Origin: Copromyces sp. CBS 386.78
Lineage: Eukaryota > Ascomycota > Sordariomycetes > Sordariales > Sordariaceae
Direction of reading: 5' to 3'
Assembly: GCA_030685235.1 (NCBI GenBank)
Contig: MU839155.1
Coordinates: forward strand, 1-64,000
Length of the DNA stretch: 64,000 nucleotides
Of this stretch, positions 33,560-44,802 are shown one piece after another (position 1 is the first letter of the stretch; each line of letters starts with the position of its first letter). A model generated the notes under the pieces. The model saw nothing but the letters and a program-made list of their open reading frames with translations, searched no databases and was not told the DNA's origin. The translations under genes and the position numbers were made by a program.

Positions 33560-35479
33560 CCTCATCTACCTCACCTCATGCCCCGCACCAAGCCTCGAAG
33601 TATGTACACTCTACATGTAATTCTACAAACCAATCCCAACCCTTCTCTGCCATCCACATCTTCAGCGCCTCCTGCAGAGAACCAGACTCTTGAAAAACGA
33701 CAAGTCTCTTGCCTTGTGCATTTCTCCTGCGTCTTTGTATGCCATCTGCCACCCATCAATCTGCATGCGTGTGCGTATGACTCCGTTACGGTAGATGTTG
33801 GATAAAGTTCACATATCAGAACCACAAAAAGGCCACTATCGAGAGAGCAGAAGAAAATACAAAGGCGCAAAAGGGACAAGGCAATAATACCACAATGTAT
33901 ATATTTCCTCAAGTTTCAGACATTCCACACCGCATCTCAACTTCCATTCTTACAAAGTATGCGTGACTAAGGTAAGGTACACTACCTGCTACGTACCAGG
34001 CAACAGCGTCGCCAAACCCCCTCCCGTTCCCCCCTCATCGCTCGCTCCTTCCCTCGTCCGCCTCAGGCTCACCACAACCAAGGTTCTTGGCGGGGCCTCC
34101 TGCGGTACTTTATCATTTATCAGCAGCAAGCAACCTGAAGCACGACCCTTTTTGTCACCTCGTTCTAGCCCGGGCGGTGGTGCCTTCGAATTCAAATCCA
34201 GACCATCCAGATTGAACCACCAAACTTTTCAAACCGGAGAAATTGAATGGATGTAATTGGTTGTTGCTACTTAGCGACTTCTTCTGGCTTCAAGACTTTG
34301 TTGCCCTTCCATTCCATCAGTGTCAATTTGTTTCTGCCGTATTCTGTTGTCGGCTCCGAATTCTTTCGAGGGTCTCTTTTGTTTCTGTCAATGTTTTCTA
34401 GGTTTTTTTTTTCTTTTTTTCTCTCTTTTTTTTTGGGTTTCATAGAGGGGTCGGTGCATTTCGATGCAACCGGTATGTAACTAAAATGTCAGGCTGGTGA
34501 TGTATCTGTCCCGCGGGTCGAACACGATGGACGATGTCAATCCTATGGGGCTCCCTAAGGTATTGTATCCTCTGGCGCGGTCCGAATGGTCTATGCTCCA
34601 AGAAGTTGATGATTGTGAGTGCCGAGGATTCAGAGCTGCGGATTTTAGTCGATGAGACTTGAGGCTGTGATCCTGAAAAATCGATCTGATCTGGTTAACA
34701 AACTTGAAGAATTAGAAATCGTAGATGCCTAACGCGATCGTCCAACTGATGTACAGAGATTTTGTGCAGTGTACAGTGGTATACACGCATGTAAGCCCAG
34801 TGTTGCCAGTTGTACCGCTCCCGGGCGGTTTCGGTCGGGACCGGATTTGGTGAAGCACAACATGACACGGCGACGTATGGTAACGCATGGCTTGAGAAGG
34901 GCATACCAAATTGGGCAATCCGTGAAAGAGTCACAACTTGTGCATGTATACATCGCTCATTGCTTCTTGTTAAGTCGAGTCGATGGCCGTCGATGGCTTA
35001 CATGACATGACTAGCTGTGCATGTACATAATGATGAGCTCACGGGGTTATGAGGAGAAAATCAGAAAGGTAGGTCACTGGATTGACCCTTGAGATGTAAA
35101 AGAAATTGAAGAATCTGTGTAAATGATGTCTATGTGGTCTATTGTGCCTTCTCTGTTGCATGTTGCCAGATAAAGAAACGTTAAATATTGAAAACAACCC
35201 CCGATTTGTCCGTCCTATGTTGCACGCCACATCTCCAATTGAGAAGAAAGATAAAAGCCAAAAAGAATAGTTACAAGAAACGGGTATCATCGTCGTAAAT
35301 GTTGTCATAAAAGGAAACCGAGCCCAAGTGTATCCGAAGAATGATCGTACAATCCGCCGCCGTAAGATAATGAAAGTATGGAGTAAGGAAATTTGTCAGT
35401 GAAAGGTGTATCGGAAACCATGATAGCCCGACATCAGAAGAGAAAAAAGACAGCCGAAACCGTCACCATCCCGACCCTC

Positions 35480-36208
35480 TCACCGGCGGGAAACCCTCAG
35501 CCTCCGCTCCAACTCCAGCACCTGAGCAAGCTGCTCATTCTCCGCCCTCAGATTCCCGTTCTGGGCCCGCAACCCCTCATTCTGCGCGTTCAACACTCCA
35601 TTCTCCGCCGCGTAATCGTCGGCGCTCTTGCGCATCAAACCCAAGCGGCGGTACAGATCCTTTGTCTGGCGGTTCTCCGACTCGTACTGTAAGCGCCAGT
35701 TCGCCACCTCCTGCTTCAAAGCATTAATCTGGTCGACCATAGTCCTATGCTTTGCGTCGTTCTCATGACGGAGTTCCCGGACTTCAGCTTTGAGGTCGTC
35801 CCTGTCCTTCCTCAGCTTGGAGTTCTTCCGCTTCAGGTCGTGGATCTGGTCCTCCTGGAGCCCCTCGACGTTGGAGTAGTTGTCAAGTGAGCGCCGGAGA
35901 CTAAGGTTCTCAACCTGGAGCTGCTCGATACGGGCATCCTTTTCCGCGAGCTCGGCATCTTTGGCTCGCAGGTCGTTGCGCAGGTTCTGGTTCTGCCGGT
36001 AGGCTTCGTCATAGGCCTCCCGGAGGACGCGGTCGTGGACGTTCATGGTGTTATTGTCTGCTAGTATCTGCTCGTCCCGGTAGACGTAGATACGCTCTTC
36101 GCTTCGGGTTCTGGGCCGGTGACGAGGGCTGCGGGGACTTCTTGGGTTTGGACTTCGAGGGCTCCTGTCAACCGCTCGGGTTTCGATGAAGACTCGATGA
36201 GCGGGCAT
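35480..36208 (-). CDS. Coiled-coil protein of 242 residues, function unknown
   Basis: Single-exon frame from ATG 36208. A Pro/Arg/Ser-rich N-terminus (RSPRSPNPRSPRSPRHRPRT) resembles SP/RS-type disordered tails. It is followed by an almost continuous coiled coil from about residue 60 to the end (DLRAKDAELAEKDARIEQLQ, LKRKNSKLRKDRDDLKAEV, GVLNAQNEGLRAQNGNLRAE). No catalytic motif. It ends in a basic LERRLRVSRR. No homologous family recognised; a cytoskeletal or scaffold role would be a guess. It is isolated by more than 3 kb of non-coding DNA on each side. Confidence 0.85.
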   Translation of the reverse strand: MPAHRVFIETRAVDRSPRSPNPRSPRSPRHRPRTRSEERIYVYRDEQILADNNTMNVHDRVLREAYDEAYRQNQNLRNDLRAKDAELAEKDARIEQLQVENLSLRRSLDNYSNVEGLQEDQIHDLKRKNSKLRKDRDDLKAEVRELRHENDAKHRTMVDQINALKQEVANWRLQYESENRQTKDLYRRLGLMRKSADDYAAENGVLNAQNEGLRAQNGNLRAENEQLAQVLELERRLRVSRR

Positions 36209-39200
36209 AGGGCCGGTGGTGTATAATGTGATCTTGGAGGAAGGAAGGTAGCTTATAGATATGTGACTAATAGTTGATGGATGGCAGGGCTAAGTGATTG
36301 GTAGGGCTGAGCTAGGAATATGCAGGTATCTAGCTGCAGGCGTTCGTTGCTTGTTCACCACTAGGAGTTGAGAGAAGTGAAGATGGCCGGGAATGGGGGA
36401 ACGGAGCAGGTTGGGATAGGTTGGGTGCGGCTTGTTTAAGAATGACGATAGCTAGGCACCATGATGTGATAGGGCACTGGATAGGATGGAGAGGTGTGTG
36501 GCACAAAGGTCACCAAACACTACAACACTGAATGGCACGTCTGGGACCCGGTTCCGGAGCGAGGCGCCTAGCAATGCCACGGTAGGTTGACTTGAGTTCC
36601 ATCTGTGTTGACATGGGAAGGGTAAAAGGTCCAGACTAACACGCTGAAAGAGATGGACTTGGATGTAGGGTTCTGCATGAATGTGTGCATGACAAGCAAT
36701 GACAGGATGACAACCTAGATGCAGCCGCAACTCCAAGGACAATCACAGGTCGGAAAGGTTAGAGGTACGTAGTACGTACTATGATGGCGGCCGCCGACAT
36801 GATTGGGACAACAACTTTGTTGCCTCCCCCTGGCCTTTTGCCCTTGATGTTGTCCATGGCCCATGGGGAGGGCTGTCCTGATACCCTGGTGCCTGGGGCT
36901 GTTTGCTAGGAAGGTGTACCTACCTGGGAAAAGGGTGTGCATGGTAGGGGGGGTGATGGATGCCATCTCGAAAAGAATCGCAGCGGTATGATTAGATCTC
37001 GTGTAGTTGAGATAAGGTGTATGAGTGTCTCGGGTCAAGGTCAGCAAAGACCAACCCAACGGTCATTCCTCTTCCACTTGGACGGTGAATGACCTGGCAG
37101 CGGTCAAGACGGACAGCGTACGAATGAGTGTGGCAGTTGCGAGATCCACATCGTGTACCTCAGAAAATGCAAGACAAGAGTACAAAAGATGAGGACGACG
37201 ACAAGAGTGTGGTGATGAGACAGCCAGGGACGGACGATATCGGCGACGCCCAACGCGATGCATCACAGAATGGCAAATGACGCAGCTTCGACTCGCTAAG
37301 GTGGGTGCCCCTCCAAACTGGTAGCCACGGTGAGAGGCCGGCCATAGCTTACGGTATCGCACCGTAATGTGGCATTGTCGGTCGCTTAATTCGAGCAACC
37401 GAGTTGTTCTGGATTTCCTGAAGGTGATGGGAAGTTGCAATCGAAAGAAGAGAATAAACGCGGCAGGGGCAGTCACGTTCGGGACACACCGACTGGCTCA
37501 TCAGTCGCTGTGCGTCAACGGCTAGCGGGGATGGCAGGTGGGTGGGGGGCACCTGCCACGGGGCCCCTCATTCACTGAGGGAGCACCCCCTCAACCACTG
37601 TGGCTCTGTGGCTTAGGTCCCCTATTGTGCCTCACTGCCCCGGAGTCCTCCCTCTCCCATCCATGACACGACTTGGACCTTCCACGTCACATCTTCCTCA
37701 ACCTCTTATCCTCCCAACACCGTGTTTTTGTAATTCTTCAATCCTTCAACCGACAAAGATTTTCTTGTTTTCCCGCCAACCCGGGCATCGAATAACCCGT
37801 CGTCGTTCGGTTTGCAAAAGGCTGTCAGTGTCTACCTTACACAAAGTCCCCTGCCGCTTGGCATCTGGAATGGAAGTCGTCGACGAGTTTGGCGATTGTG
37901 CAGTCACCACCCCGCAACAGGCTGTCATTCGGATACAAGTACACCACCACCACATGGCTCATAACCATGACTTCACCAGCCTCTCAGCCTCGCTTCGATA
38001 GTCATGCGGCAGCGGCAACCCTTTTTTCCCGAAATCCTTTGGCGGGTCGCTCGTCACGTTCCTTGCATACTACCCCTCGACATTGGGCTTGGGCATTCCA
38101 AAGTGTGTCGAGGTTACGCAATCATCAAAGTCCAGATCTTCAGCCTTTCTTTGCGGCTGAAAACTCCGATCCAAAGACGGAAAGGCTCTGCGGCCCAGCT
38201 AGCCCATCCGTTCTTGTCGTTGGATTGATGGTCCTCTGCGACCGTGGCATGAAGTCGTGCCTCGTTGTCACACCAGGAGCTTCTGTCCGTGCCGCTTCTC
38301 CCAGCTGGTCAACGGCCAGATGTGGTGGTAGTAAGAGGCCGCCATATCCTCTTTTCTATCATCGGAGTACCCTTTACCCGTATAGGTCTGCCTGGGCACA
38401 ACCCATTGCTAATTCATCTTCACAGTCACACACCACCGGTCCTTGATCGGTCCAGAGATCGACGGGTCTGATCAATCAAAGTACGACTGCAACAAGAATC
38501 AACATTTGTTATACTGTCACACAATCCAAAATCCAAACTGCGCCGGCTTCGTCGGAGATTAACCATTCGCCTTTGCCTATCAAACATTCCCGATCAATTA
38601 CATGCAAGCCGTACACCGTGGTAACCGAGAAGCCTAGGGCATTATCAAGTTATGCCGACACACCAATCCGACTCCGAATCAGCCTTCGAAACAGCCTTGA
38701 TCCCTCAAGTGTTGTTCTAGGAGTCTGGTTTGCGTGATAAGCACGATCGATATCCATGGACGAATCGAAGAGAGGACCGCAAACATCAGGCATTCTAGGC
38801 TCTCCGGTCTTTATGTACCACTACAGACAGAAATGCCGTGCACCACCGTTGCGCACCGAGTGCCAGGGCTTGCCAGGGCTTGCCAGGCTATGTTCGATGA
38901 TCTTTCGTCACCCCATACGCTCATCATCTTCGACCCACTGAGCTCATGTTGCTGCTGCCTGTGCTAGAATAGTGTGCGGGTGCGGTCGTGTGGTTTTGGG
39001 TAGTGGATATCATGAGCGCCTGTGATCAAGCTCCCTGTTGCAGTTCGCCGGTCACTATCGGCGCTTTCCACACTTCGCCTGCATGTTTTCCTCACCAGCG
39101 GTCCATGCCACAGTTTTCGTTTTTTCTTCTTCTTTTCCTCTTTACCATGTCGGGTGTTTATCCAGCAGGTGCAGTTTGCCTACTATGGATGGGAGCCGAT

Positions 39201-39502
39201 CGGTCGACAAAGCTTCCTATGATCAGGCAGACATCGTGCCGGGAACAGAGACCCGTCGGGGACCGGGAGTTGATGGTACACGGCAGAGAACGACCGATTG
39301 CGCACCTACACGCCTCAACTATCTTCAGTTAACCTTTCAGGCACTTTCCTCGTCTACCTCCTACCACCCGTCCCGTCCTCATCATTCCTGTCCCTGAGAT
39401 TGCCATCACCTCCCACGGCGTGTACCACTCACTCTACCCTGTTCGCCCTCCGACTCAGTCTTTTGAGCATTATTTCTGGAATGCTTCACAACAAGACAGT
39501 TC
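36209..39502. other. Intergenic, no supported gene
   Basis: Short frames only. Contains a GTACGTAGTACGTAC-like motif near 36765-36780 and pyrimidine-rich plus-strand sequence at 37600-38000 and 39100-39480. The last part is the 5' flank of the tRNA pair. Confidence 0.5.
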
Positions 39503-39587
39503 GGGCGTGTGGCTCAGTTGGTAGAGCGTTCGCTTAGCATACTCACCTGTATGCGAAAGGTCCTGGGTTCGATTCCCAGCTCGTCCA
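39503..39587 (+). tRNA. tRNA-Ala (AGC), 12-nt intron
   Basis: The sequence begins GGGCGTGTGGCTCAGTTGGT and ends CTCGTCCA, closely matching eukaryotic cytosolic tRNA-Ala, including the acceptor stem with a T:T mismatch known from yeast tRNA-Ala. The anticodon loop is TTAGCAT within the TTCGC/GCGAA stem, giving anticodon AGC. A 12-nt intron (TACTCACCTGTA) sits at the canonical position after base 37. Boxes A and B are intact. Only runs of up to three T follow within the 23-bp spacer to the next tRNA. Confidence 0.97.
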
Positions 39588-39610
39588 CTTCTCATCTCCA
39601 TTTCTCCTTA

Positions 39611-39695
39611 GGGCGTGTGGCTCAGTTGGTAGAGCGTTCGCTTAGCATGTTTCCGAGCATGCGAAAGGTCCTGGGTTCGATTCCCAGCTCGTCCA
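39611..39695 (+). tRNA. tRNA-Ala (AGC), second copy, different 12-nt intron
   Basis: The mature sequence appears identical to the first copy; the intron is TGTTTCCGAGCA. An eight-T run at 39717-39724 gives a good RNA polymerase III terminator, unlike the first copy. Confidence 0.97.
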
Positions 39696-39716
39696 ATACG
39701 ACTAATCAGATGTTTA

Positions 39717-39724
39717 TTTTTTTT
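39717..39724 (+). terminator. RNA polymerase III terminator
   Basis: Eight consecutive T residues 21 bp after the second tRNA-Ala; the first strong T-run after either tRNA. Confidence 0.8.
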
Positions 39725-40126
39725 GGCCCTTTTTCGCTTCATTTCGTCCTTTTTTTTCTTTTTTTTCCTTTTTCCCTTGACCGACTGACTGCCTTTGCGT
39801 GGATGAATACCTATTTCAGGTTTTCGTTGTCGGCTTTGGCACTTGACATTCGCAATATTTTCTCTTCTTTAGCTTCTCGTGGCGCAACCCAGGGGGTCCT
39901 GAGTAGAGTGATCTTTATGAACTCAAACTTCCGACCAAGGGAAAGAACATTCCTGTCTTACCAGTTCAAGTGTTCAGGCACAATTCTTGACCGAGTTGAT
40001 GAGTGAGTACCCACTCAGTATTGCATCTAAGATTCTTGGTTCTATTGCTCGACATAGGAACTATGCACAAATGAACCGCCGACGATGGACGTGCTCGAGT
40101 TGAATGAACACAAGCGCAACCCTCGG

Positions 40127-41325
40127 TTACAGCTTATTTTTTATGCCCTGGGCGGCCTCGCCTTCGCTCAGATACTCGTCAAGCTCATCAAAATGTTCCC
40201 GCGGTAACCCTCTCTCCTTCAGCGTCGCTTTCATCAGCTCTGCTTTCTCCTTGCGTCCTTCCGGATCTCCCAGTTTCCCGCAACCTTGATCATTGACTTG
40301 TTCTCTGCAACCAAGAGCTGTGTCCTTCCGTTTTCATCCTGCAACATCCTAGTACCCCTATCGAACAACATTTTCACCATATTCATATCCCCCCGCCGTA
40401 TCGCTAGATGTAGCACAAAGCTCTCCTCCACCTTGGTGCCATATGACTTTCGCGGTGGATAGTTTGCTGTGTTTAGGACCTCCTCCAGCCCATTATCAAG
40501 CAAGTACATCAGAATCTCTTCGTTCCCCAGATACAGCGCAGCATGGGGCAATATCTTCCGCCGACCGTTCTTGCTCATTGTCTGGAACGAGTCCGACCCA
40601 GCCGGGAAGCATGATGATAGTACATATTTAATAAGCTTGATGTTACGGGCGTTAAGAATCTGTAGCGTGGTCAGGCGTCCTTCTGCCGGATCCAGAAAGC
40701 CGACTTCTTTGAGGGTGTCGAGCAGAATCTTCTTCGAGGCCTCGGAGGCATGGTTGGCAACGAGAAGCTTGAGGCCCTGTCCAGCACTGTGGCGCCACCG
40801 GTTACGGATCAGCGCGGTTTCGACGTTGTAGGGAAACGGCCTCTCATCGGACCGGTAGTAGATGCAACACTGGGCATTCCAATCGCGGAGCAACTGTGTA
40901 TGTGGTGAGGCTGAGTCGGACGACGGCTGCCCGGAAAGCGCAATGTGTTTGACGAGATTGGTACACTGGACTTTGGCCTCGGCGCTGTACATGCAATAGA
41001 ACCCGCTCGCAGTCCGATCGGCGAGGACGAGCGCGAGTTCGCGCATTAGAGCGCCGTAGAGCGGGGAGAGGTGCTTGGGCAGAGCCGAAGCCAGAGCATC
41101 GAAATGGGCCACAAGGTTCCCGACAGCCTCAGCAGCTTTGGTCGGGAAGTCGTCATCATTGTCACCCTCGTCGGGTCGCGGGCCGGACTGGTGGGCCAAA
41201 ACATCTTTTGAACCGAAAGACGCTTGTGCTCAAGCTTGGCGACGAGCTCGCCGATAAAGACGATCGGGGTAATCGATGTGATCAGGAGACTTAGGCGTCA
41301 GAAGCAGACCGACGAGCACAATCAT
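40127..41325 (-). pseudogene. Decaying ankyrin-type protein gene
   Basis: The frame from ATG 41325 (MIVLVGLLLTPKSPDHIDYP) meets an in-frame TGA at 41232-41230, then stays open through AAEAVGNLVAHFDALASALP and ankyrin-like helices (ILPHAALYLGNEEILMYLLD, ESFVLHLAIRRGDMNMVKML). Near 40273-40281 the reading must shift frame; the new frame gives ATLKERGLPREHFDELDEYL and stops at 40127. The downstream frame has no ATG near its start, so the TGA is better explained as a nonsense change (CGA to TGA) than as a different start. An intron removing the stop cannot be excluded. Function was probably protein interaction. Confidence 0.6.
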
Positions 41326-41401
41326 GGTGGGCAATTAGACTTGGCTGGCGCTGCCCAGGTCGAACGAATGCCAGGTAGTAGCGCTCTGGCTTAATGAAGC
41401 C

Positions 41402-41816
41402 CTATGTTACCCCCACGCCGTCAACTTGGAACTGGATTTCCAGCGTGTCGAAGGGCTCGATGACGTCCGGCTCCTCGGAAGACAGGGTGGTGCGTTCGCT
41501 GCTGACCCCTTCGGCGACCGCCAGTTTTGTTTTTGTTTCTGGTTCTTGGTTTTGGCTGCTGTTCCCATTGCTGATTCTCTCGCTCCCAGTACTGCAACTG
41601 AAAGTCGTAGAATTCTTGGGAGTCGTTGACGACCAGTTCCATTTCGGGAGCTTGGCCTGGCTGATGATGTTGCTGCCGCTACTCCTTGAAGACGTAGAAT
41701 TCGCTTCGGCTGGCGTGCAATCGTGTTTTGATGGCTTTGTGGAACAGGGCCGGTGTAGCACAGTGGAAGACAGAGCCGCAGGGATGGCGGTCGGTATCAC
41801 GAGGCAAGTCGGACAT
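41402..41816 (-). pseudogene. Decaying unknown gene with nonsense and frameshift changes
   Basis: ATG 41816 opens MSDLPRDTDRHPCGSVFHCA to EFYVFKE, then a TAG at 41681-41679 (CAG to TAG by one C-to-T change). The same frame continues QQHHQPGQAPEMELVVNDSQ and FYDFQLQYWERENQQWEQQP. Protein-like sequence then moves to another frame (SSEEPDVIEPFDTLEIQFQV) until a stop at 41402. No domain recognised. It is adjacent to and on the same strand as the broken ankyrin gene, which has the same kind of damage. Confidence 0.45.
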
Positions 41817-41977
41817 TTTGAGGGTGGGTGGTGTATGTGGCAAGGCTGGAAGAAGCAAGATGGGACTGGAAGGTTATGTGGGATGAAAAGATGAGGAAGG
41901 TAAGTGATTGAGTGTTGATGAATTAGTGGTTGTGAACGTGAGACCATTTCTCTGGGGGGTTTTCTCTCCTTATCCAT

Positions 41978-43252
41978 ATTTCGAATGAGGTTTCAGTCAT
42001 CCATCAACCCGCAAAAAGGTGCCGGGTACCTCTACGAACCGACGGAAAGCCCCGCGAAGCGTGAGCTGTCTCGCTCGCCATCTGCCTTACTAGTATGTAT
42101 ACCAAAGTGGATTCCAAACTTGAAGCTATCGTGGACTATGTAATATAGTTTTGTGGAAAGTGACTTTTTTTCAAATAGGGAGCTCGGTGCTCGTTGTTGG
42201 CCGTTAGTTTTACATGCATAAATCATAAACTCGGGTCAAGCAAGAGGCATGGTGGATGATGGCGCAGAGGGTGCGGATGGCACAGTGCGTTTTGGCCATT
42301 GGGGGCGTTAGCGGGACGGCCCGCCGCCGTCTGCTCTTGTGCCAGAACACTTCATGGACACTAGCGACTAATTATTACAACGATGTCGGTTATGGGACGA
42401 AATCTTTTGTTCGAGATTTATAAGTGATAGAAGCAACCGATTTCTTCATCAAAGTATTGATAAGAGCTAGGGAACGGTTCGAAAAGTGTGAGTGTCGGAG
42501 ATAGGGTTTTGTCTCTTCTGGAGTAACAAGATCCGGGTCTACTTTCTCGCACGGTGCCGGATATGTACGGGCTAGCTTGATCCATATTCATGAGTACCAT
42601 ACCCGGCCCCTGCAAATACTTGTGGCGGTAGTTCGGTCAAAGCATGCGGTTCCGGTCCGCTAGAAGTGTCTAATGGGCGGCGCGGTGCACCTACCCCTCA
42701 GCACTAGAAAGAACTTGGAAGCGCTCCTTCCCGTATTATACCAGGCGAGAGGCCTCATTTCAACCATGTGAGGAAGGCACGATGCACCAGAGGGCCACAG
42801 GTCTGCCTGCGCATTCCCAAATTCCCATCTAGAGGCGGGCTGGTATTCAATGGGACAGGGCGGGTGTTCAGACGGTGGTGAGGTTAGCAGCTGAGCGACC
42901 TAGAAGAACAACAATGTCGTCGTCCTCTCGCTCTCCAGAAGAAGCTTCTCCTCCGACTTCACCTTCCCACACCCTCGCCCGCCAAACTCGCAACTCTGGG
43001 TACCTGTACTTACCCCAGGAAGAGTCAAGACAACTGCACCAAGGTTTCTCGAGAGATCCCACATCTTGCAATTATCATGCCTTTAACTGTTATTCATCAT
43101 TCATCATCATTCATATCCCACACAACATCCATCCATATGTACCTCTAGATCCCTTTATCCATCCCAAAACGCAGCCGATAATCTCAAAAGAATCAATCAT
43201 GTATATGTCTGTCCAGTCATTAGAATACCCTCCCTTTCCACCCCATGTGCGC
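41978..43252. other. Intergenic, no supported gene
   Basis: Only short frames. A plus-strand frame at 42875-43402 is antisense to the end of the CVNH gene and has no recognised domain. Confidence 0.5.
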
Positions 43253-44802
43253 CTAGATGTGGAAGTTGACCATAGGCGGCGTGTTAACCAGTTGCACGCC
43301 ACGGTTCTTCAACACCTGCTTGACCTTCTCCTCCGCCTCCGACCAGCTAGAGGGTGCATCGCCCTTGAGGAGATCACCGATACTATTTTCCCAGCGTGTT
43401 AGCAGCCTGTCCCGCACCATTTACCAAACTGGTCAAGAAAGTGGTGAAAAAAAGAAAAACATACCCAGACAGCAAAATCTTCACCTTGTCCTCCACCTCC
43501 GTCGTCGCCACACTGCTCCTCATGCCCGCCACCACCTGGCGAGTATAATTCTTCAACGCCATCTCAAAAGTCTTCTTGAACGCCTCGTTGCCGGCCCCCT
43601 TGGTCATATTAGCGATCGGATCACCAGGGATAGCCGCCATGCCCATGTTAAGCAGGGTCTCGCCAATGTAGCGTCCGAGGGTAGCCTCCTCGAACTCCGC
43701 CAGCAACATCGGGTCGTCGATCAAGTGGTCTTTGATCTCGGTCTCGATCCAGATGCCGATGGGCGTGGCGATGCCGGCGCCAATGACAGAACCAACGGTT
43801 TCGCCGAGCATGAAGCCGATGACGACGCCGACGCAGACGACGGAGGAGTTGGCGCATTTGGCGAGCGCGCGCGCGGCGTGCTCGTTGTTACCGGCTGCGG
43901 CGTGGACGCCCGCGATAGCGAAGCCGATTAGAGGCACACCTTCGAAGGTCTTGGCGAACCAGCCGTCGCGGTCCCAGAAGCCGTCGCTGATGATATGTTA
44001 GTATCTGCTACTCCAGAAAAAAGAACCAGGCAACGGGTTCACTTACTGCCTAACAAACTGAAACCGGCCATCATTGTTCATGATGCAAACGGCCAGGTTG
44101 ACGGAAGCAGCCTGGTAGTTCTTATCCCAGTTCCTAAGCTCGCCCTCGAGGGTGAGCGCGCCAGGCGAGGGCACGAGCCTTAGGTTACGGGACGTGTGGT
44201 AGAAATGGTTGTCATCCGACTGGAACGAGCCGTTCTTGTTGGCGTAGCACTCGTTCAGGTCGATCTCCGTCACGTTGTACTTGCCGTTGTACCCCAGAAC
44301 GAGACCCCGCAGAATGCTCCCGTCCAGGTGGTAGAAGGAGCCCGTCTTTAGGATGGACTCGTGCCTGTACTCGTAATGTAGGTAAAGAAATGGTTAGTTG
44401 GTAAAGCAAAAGAAAACAAGCCTCAAGCGGAAGGAAGGGAGGTGTGTGCAAGGTTGGTTTGGTATGGTGTGTAATGAGAAGGAAAACTCACATGTACTGC
44501 TTGAACTTGAGATGTCCGTTGTCGTTGGTGATGAAGAGGTTGAGGTCAATGGTTTGCTCTTCCCGGTAATTACCATCGCCGTCTTCCATAGATGCGTGGA
44601 GGACTGAGCCTTTCAGAAAGATGTCTGTGGCAGTCTCCCAGAATCGGTTTGTACTGGTGTTGAAATACCCATCCGTGTTGCCAATGTAATCGTTGAGGTC
44701 GATACTGGACCATGATCCCCAGTAGCCGTTGCTGTCCTGGCACTCGGCCTTGAGTATGCATCCATCGAGTGAGACGTTTCGACAGCTGTTGTAGAAAGCC
44801 AT
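43253..44802 (-). CDS. Tandem cyanovirin-N homology (CVNH) protein with glycine-rich hydrophobic C-terminal domain
   Basis: Coding sequence is complement(join(43253..43382,43465..43986,44047..44364,44492..44802)), 426 residues; all junctions keep frame. Residues about 1-104 form a CVNH lectin-like domain (MAFYNSCRNVSLDGCILKAE, SSIDLNDYIGNTDGYF). Residues about 105-208 form a second (HLDGSILRGLVLG, EIDLNECYANKNGSF, LTLEGELRNWDKNYQ). CVNH domains bind glycans in known cases. From residue 210 a different domain follows (HDGFWDRDGWFAKTFEGVPL), with an Ala-rich helix and a glycine-spaced hydrophobic stretch (VVIGFMLGETVGSVIGAGIA), then helices and a tail ending MVNFHI. No signal peptide. A TATTTAA-like box lies 130 bp upstream of the start. 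The C-terminal domain was not recognised; membrane interaction is inference. Confidence 0.9.

Larger units (their letters stand above)
27143..35479. other. Gene desert of 8.3 kb with microsatellites
   Basis: No frame with conserved content was seen on either strand; many 60-200 codon frames overlap each other and lack domains. Simple repeats: TGTAGC units at 27191-27230, seven TTG units at 29854-29874, five CATT units at 33540-33559, and a T-rich run at 34393-34435. It could hold long untranslated leaders, noncoding transcripts or regulatory DNA. Confidence 0.5.

Noticed and set aside
33571..33912. Minus-strand frame with Cys residues, possible small secreted protein
   Set aside because: No ATG at the hydrophobic start, and protein-like content appears in several frames; not supportable.
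39509..40006. 165-codon plus-strand frame containing repeated VERSLS
   Set aside because: It is a translation of the two tRNA-Ala genes.
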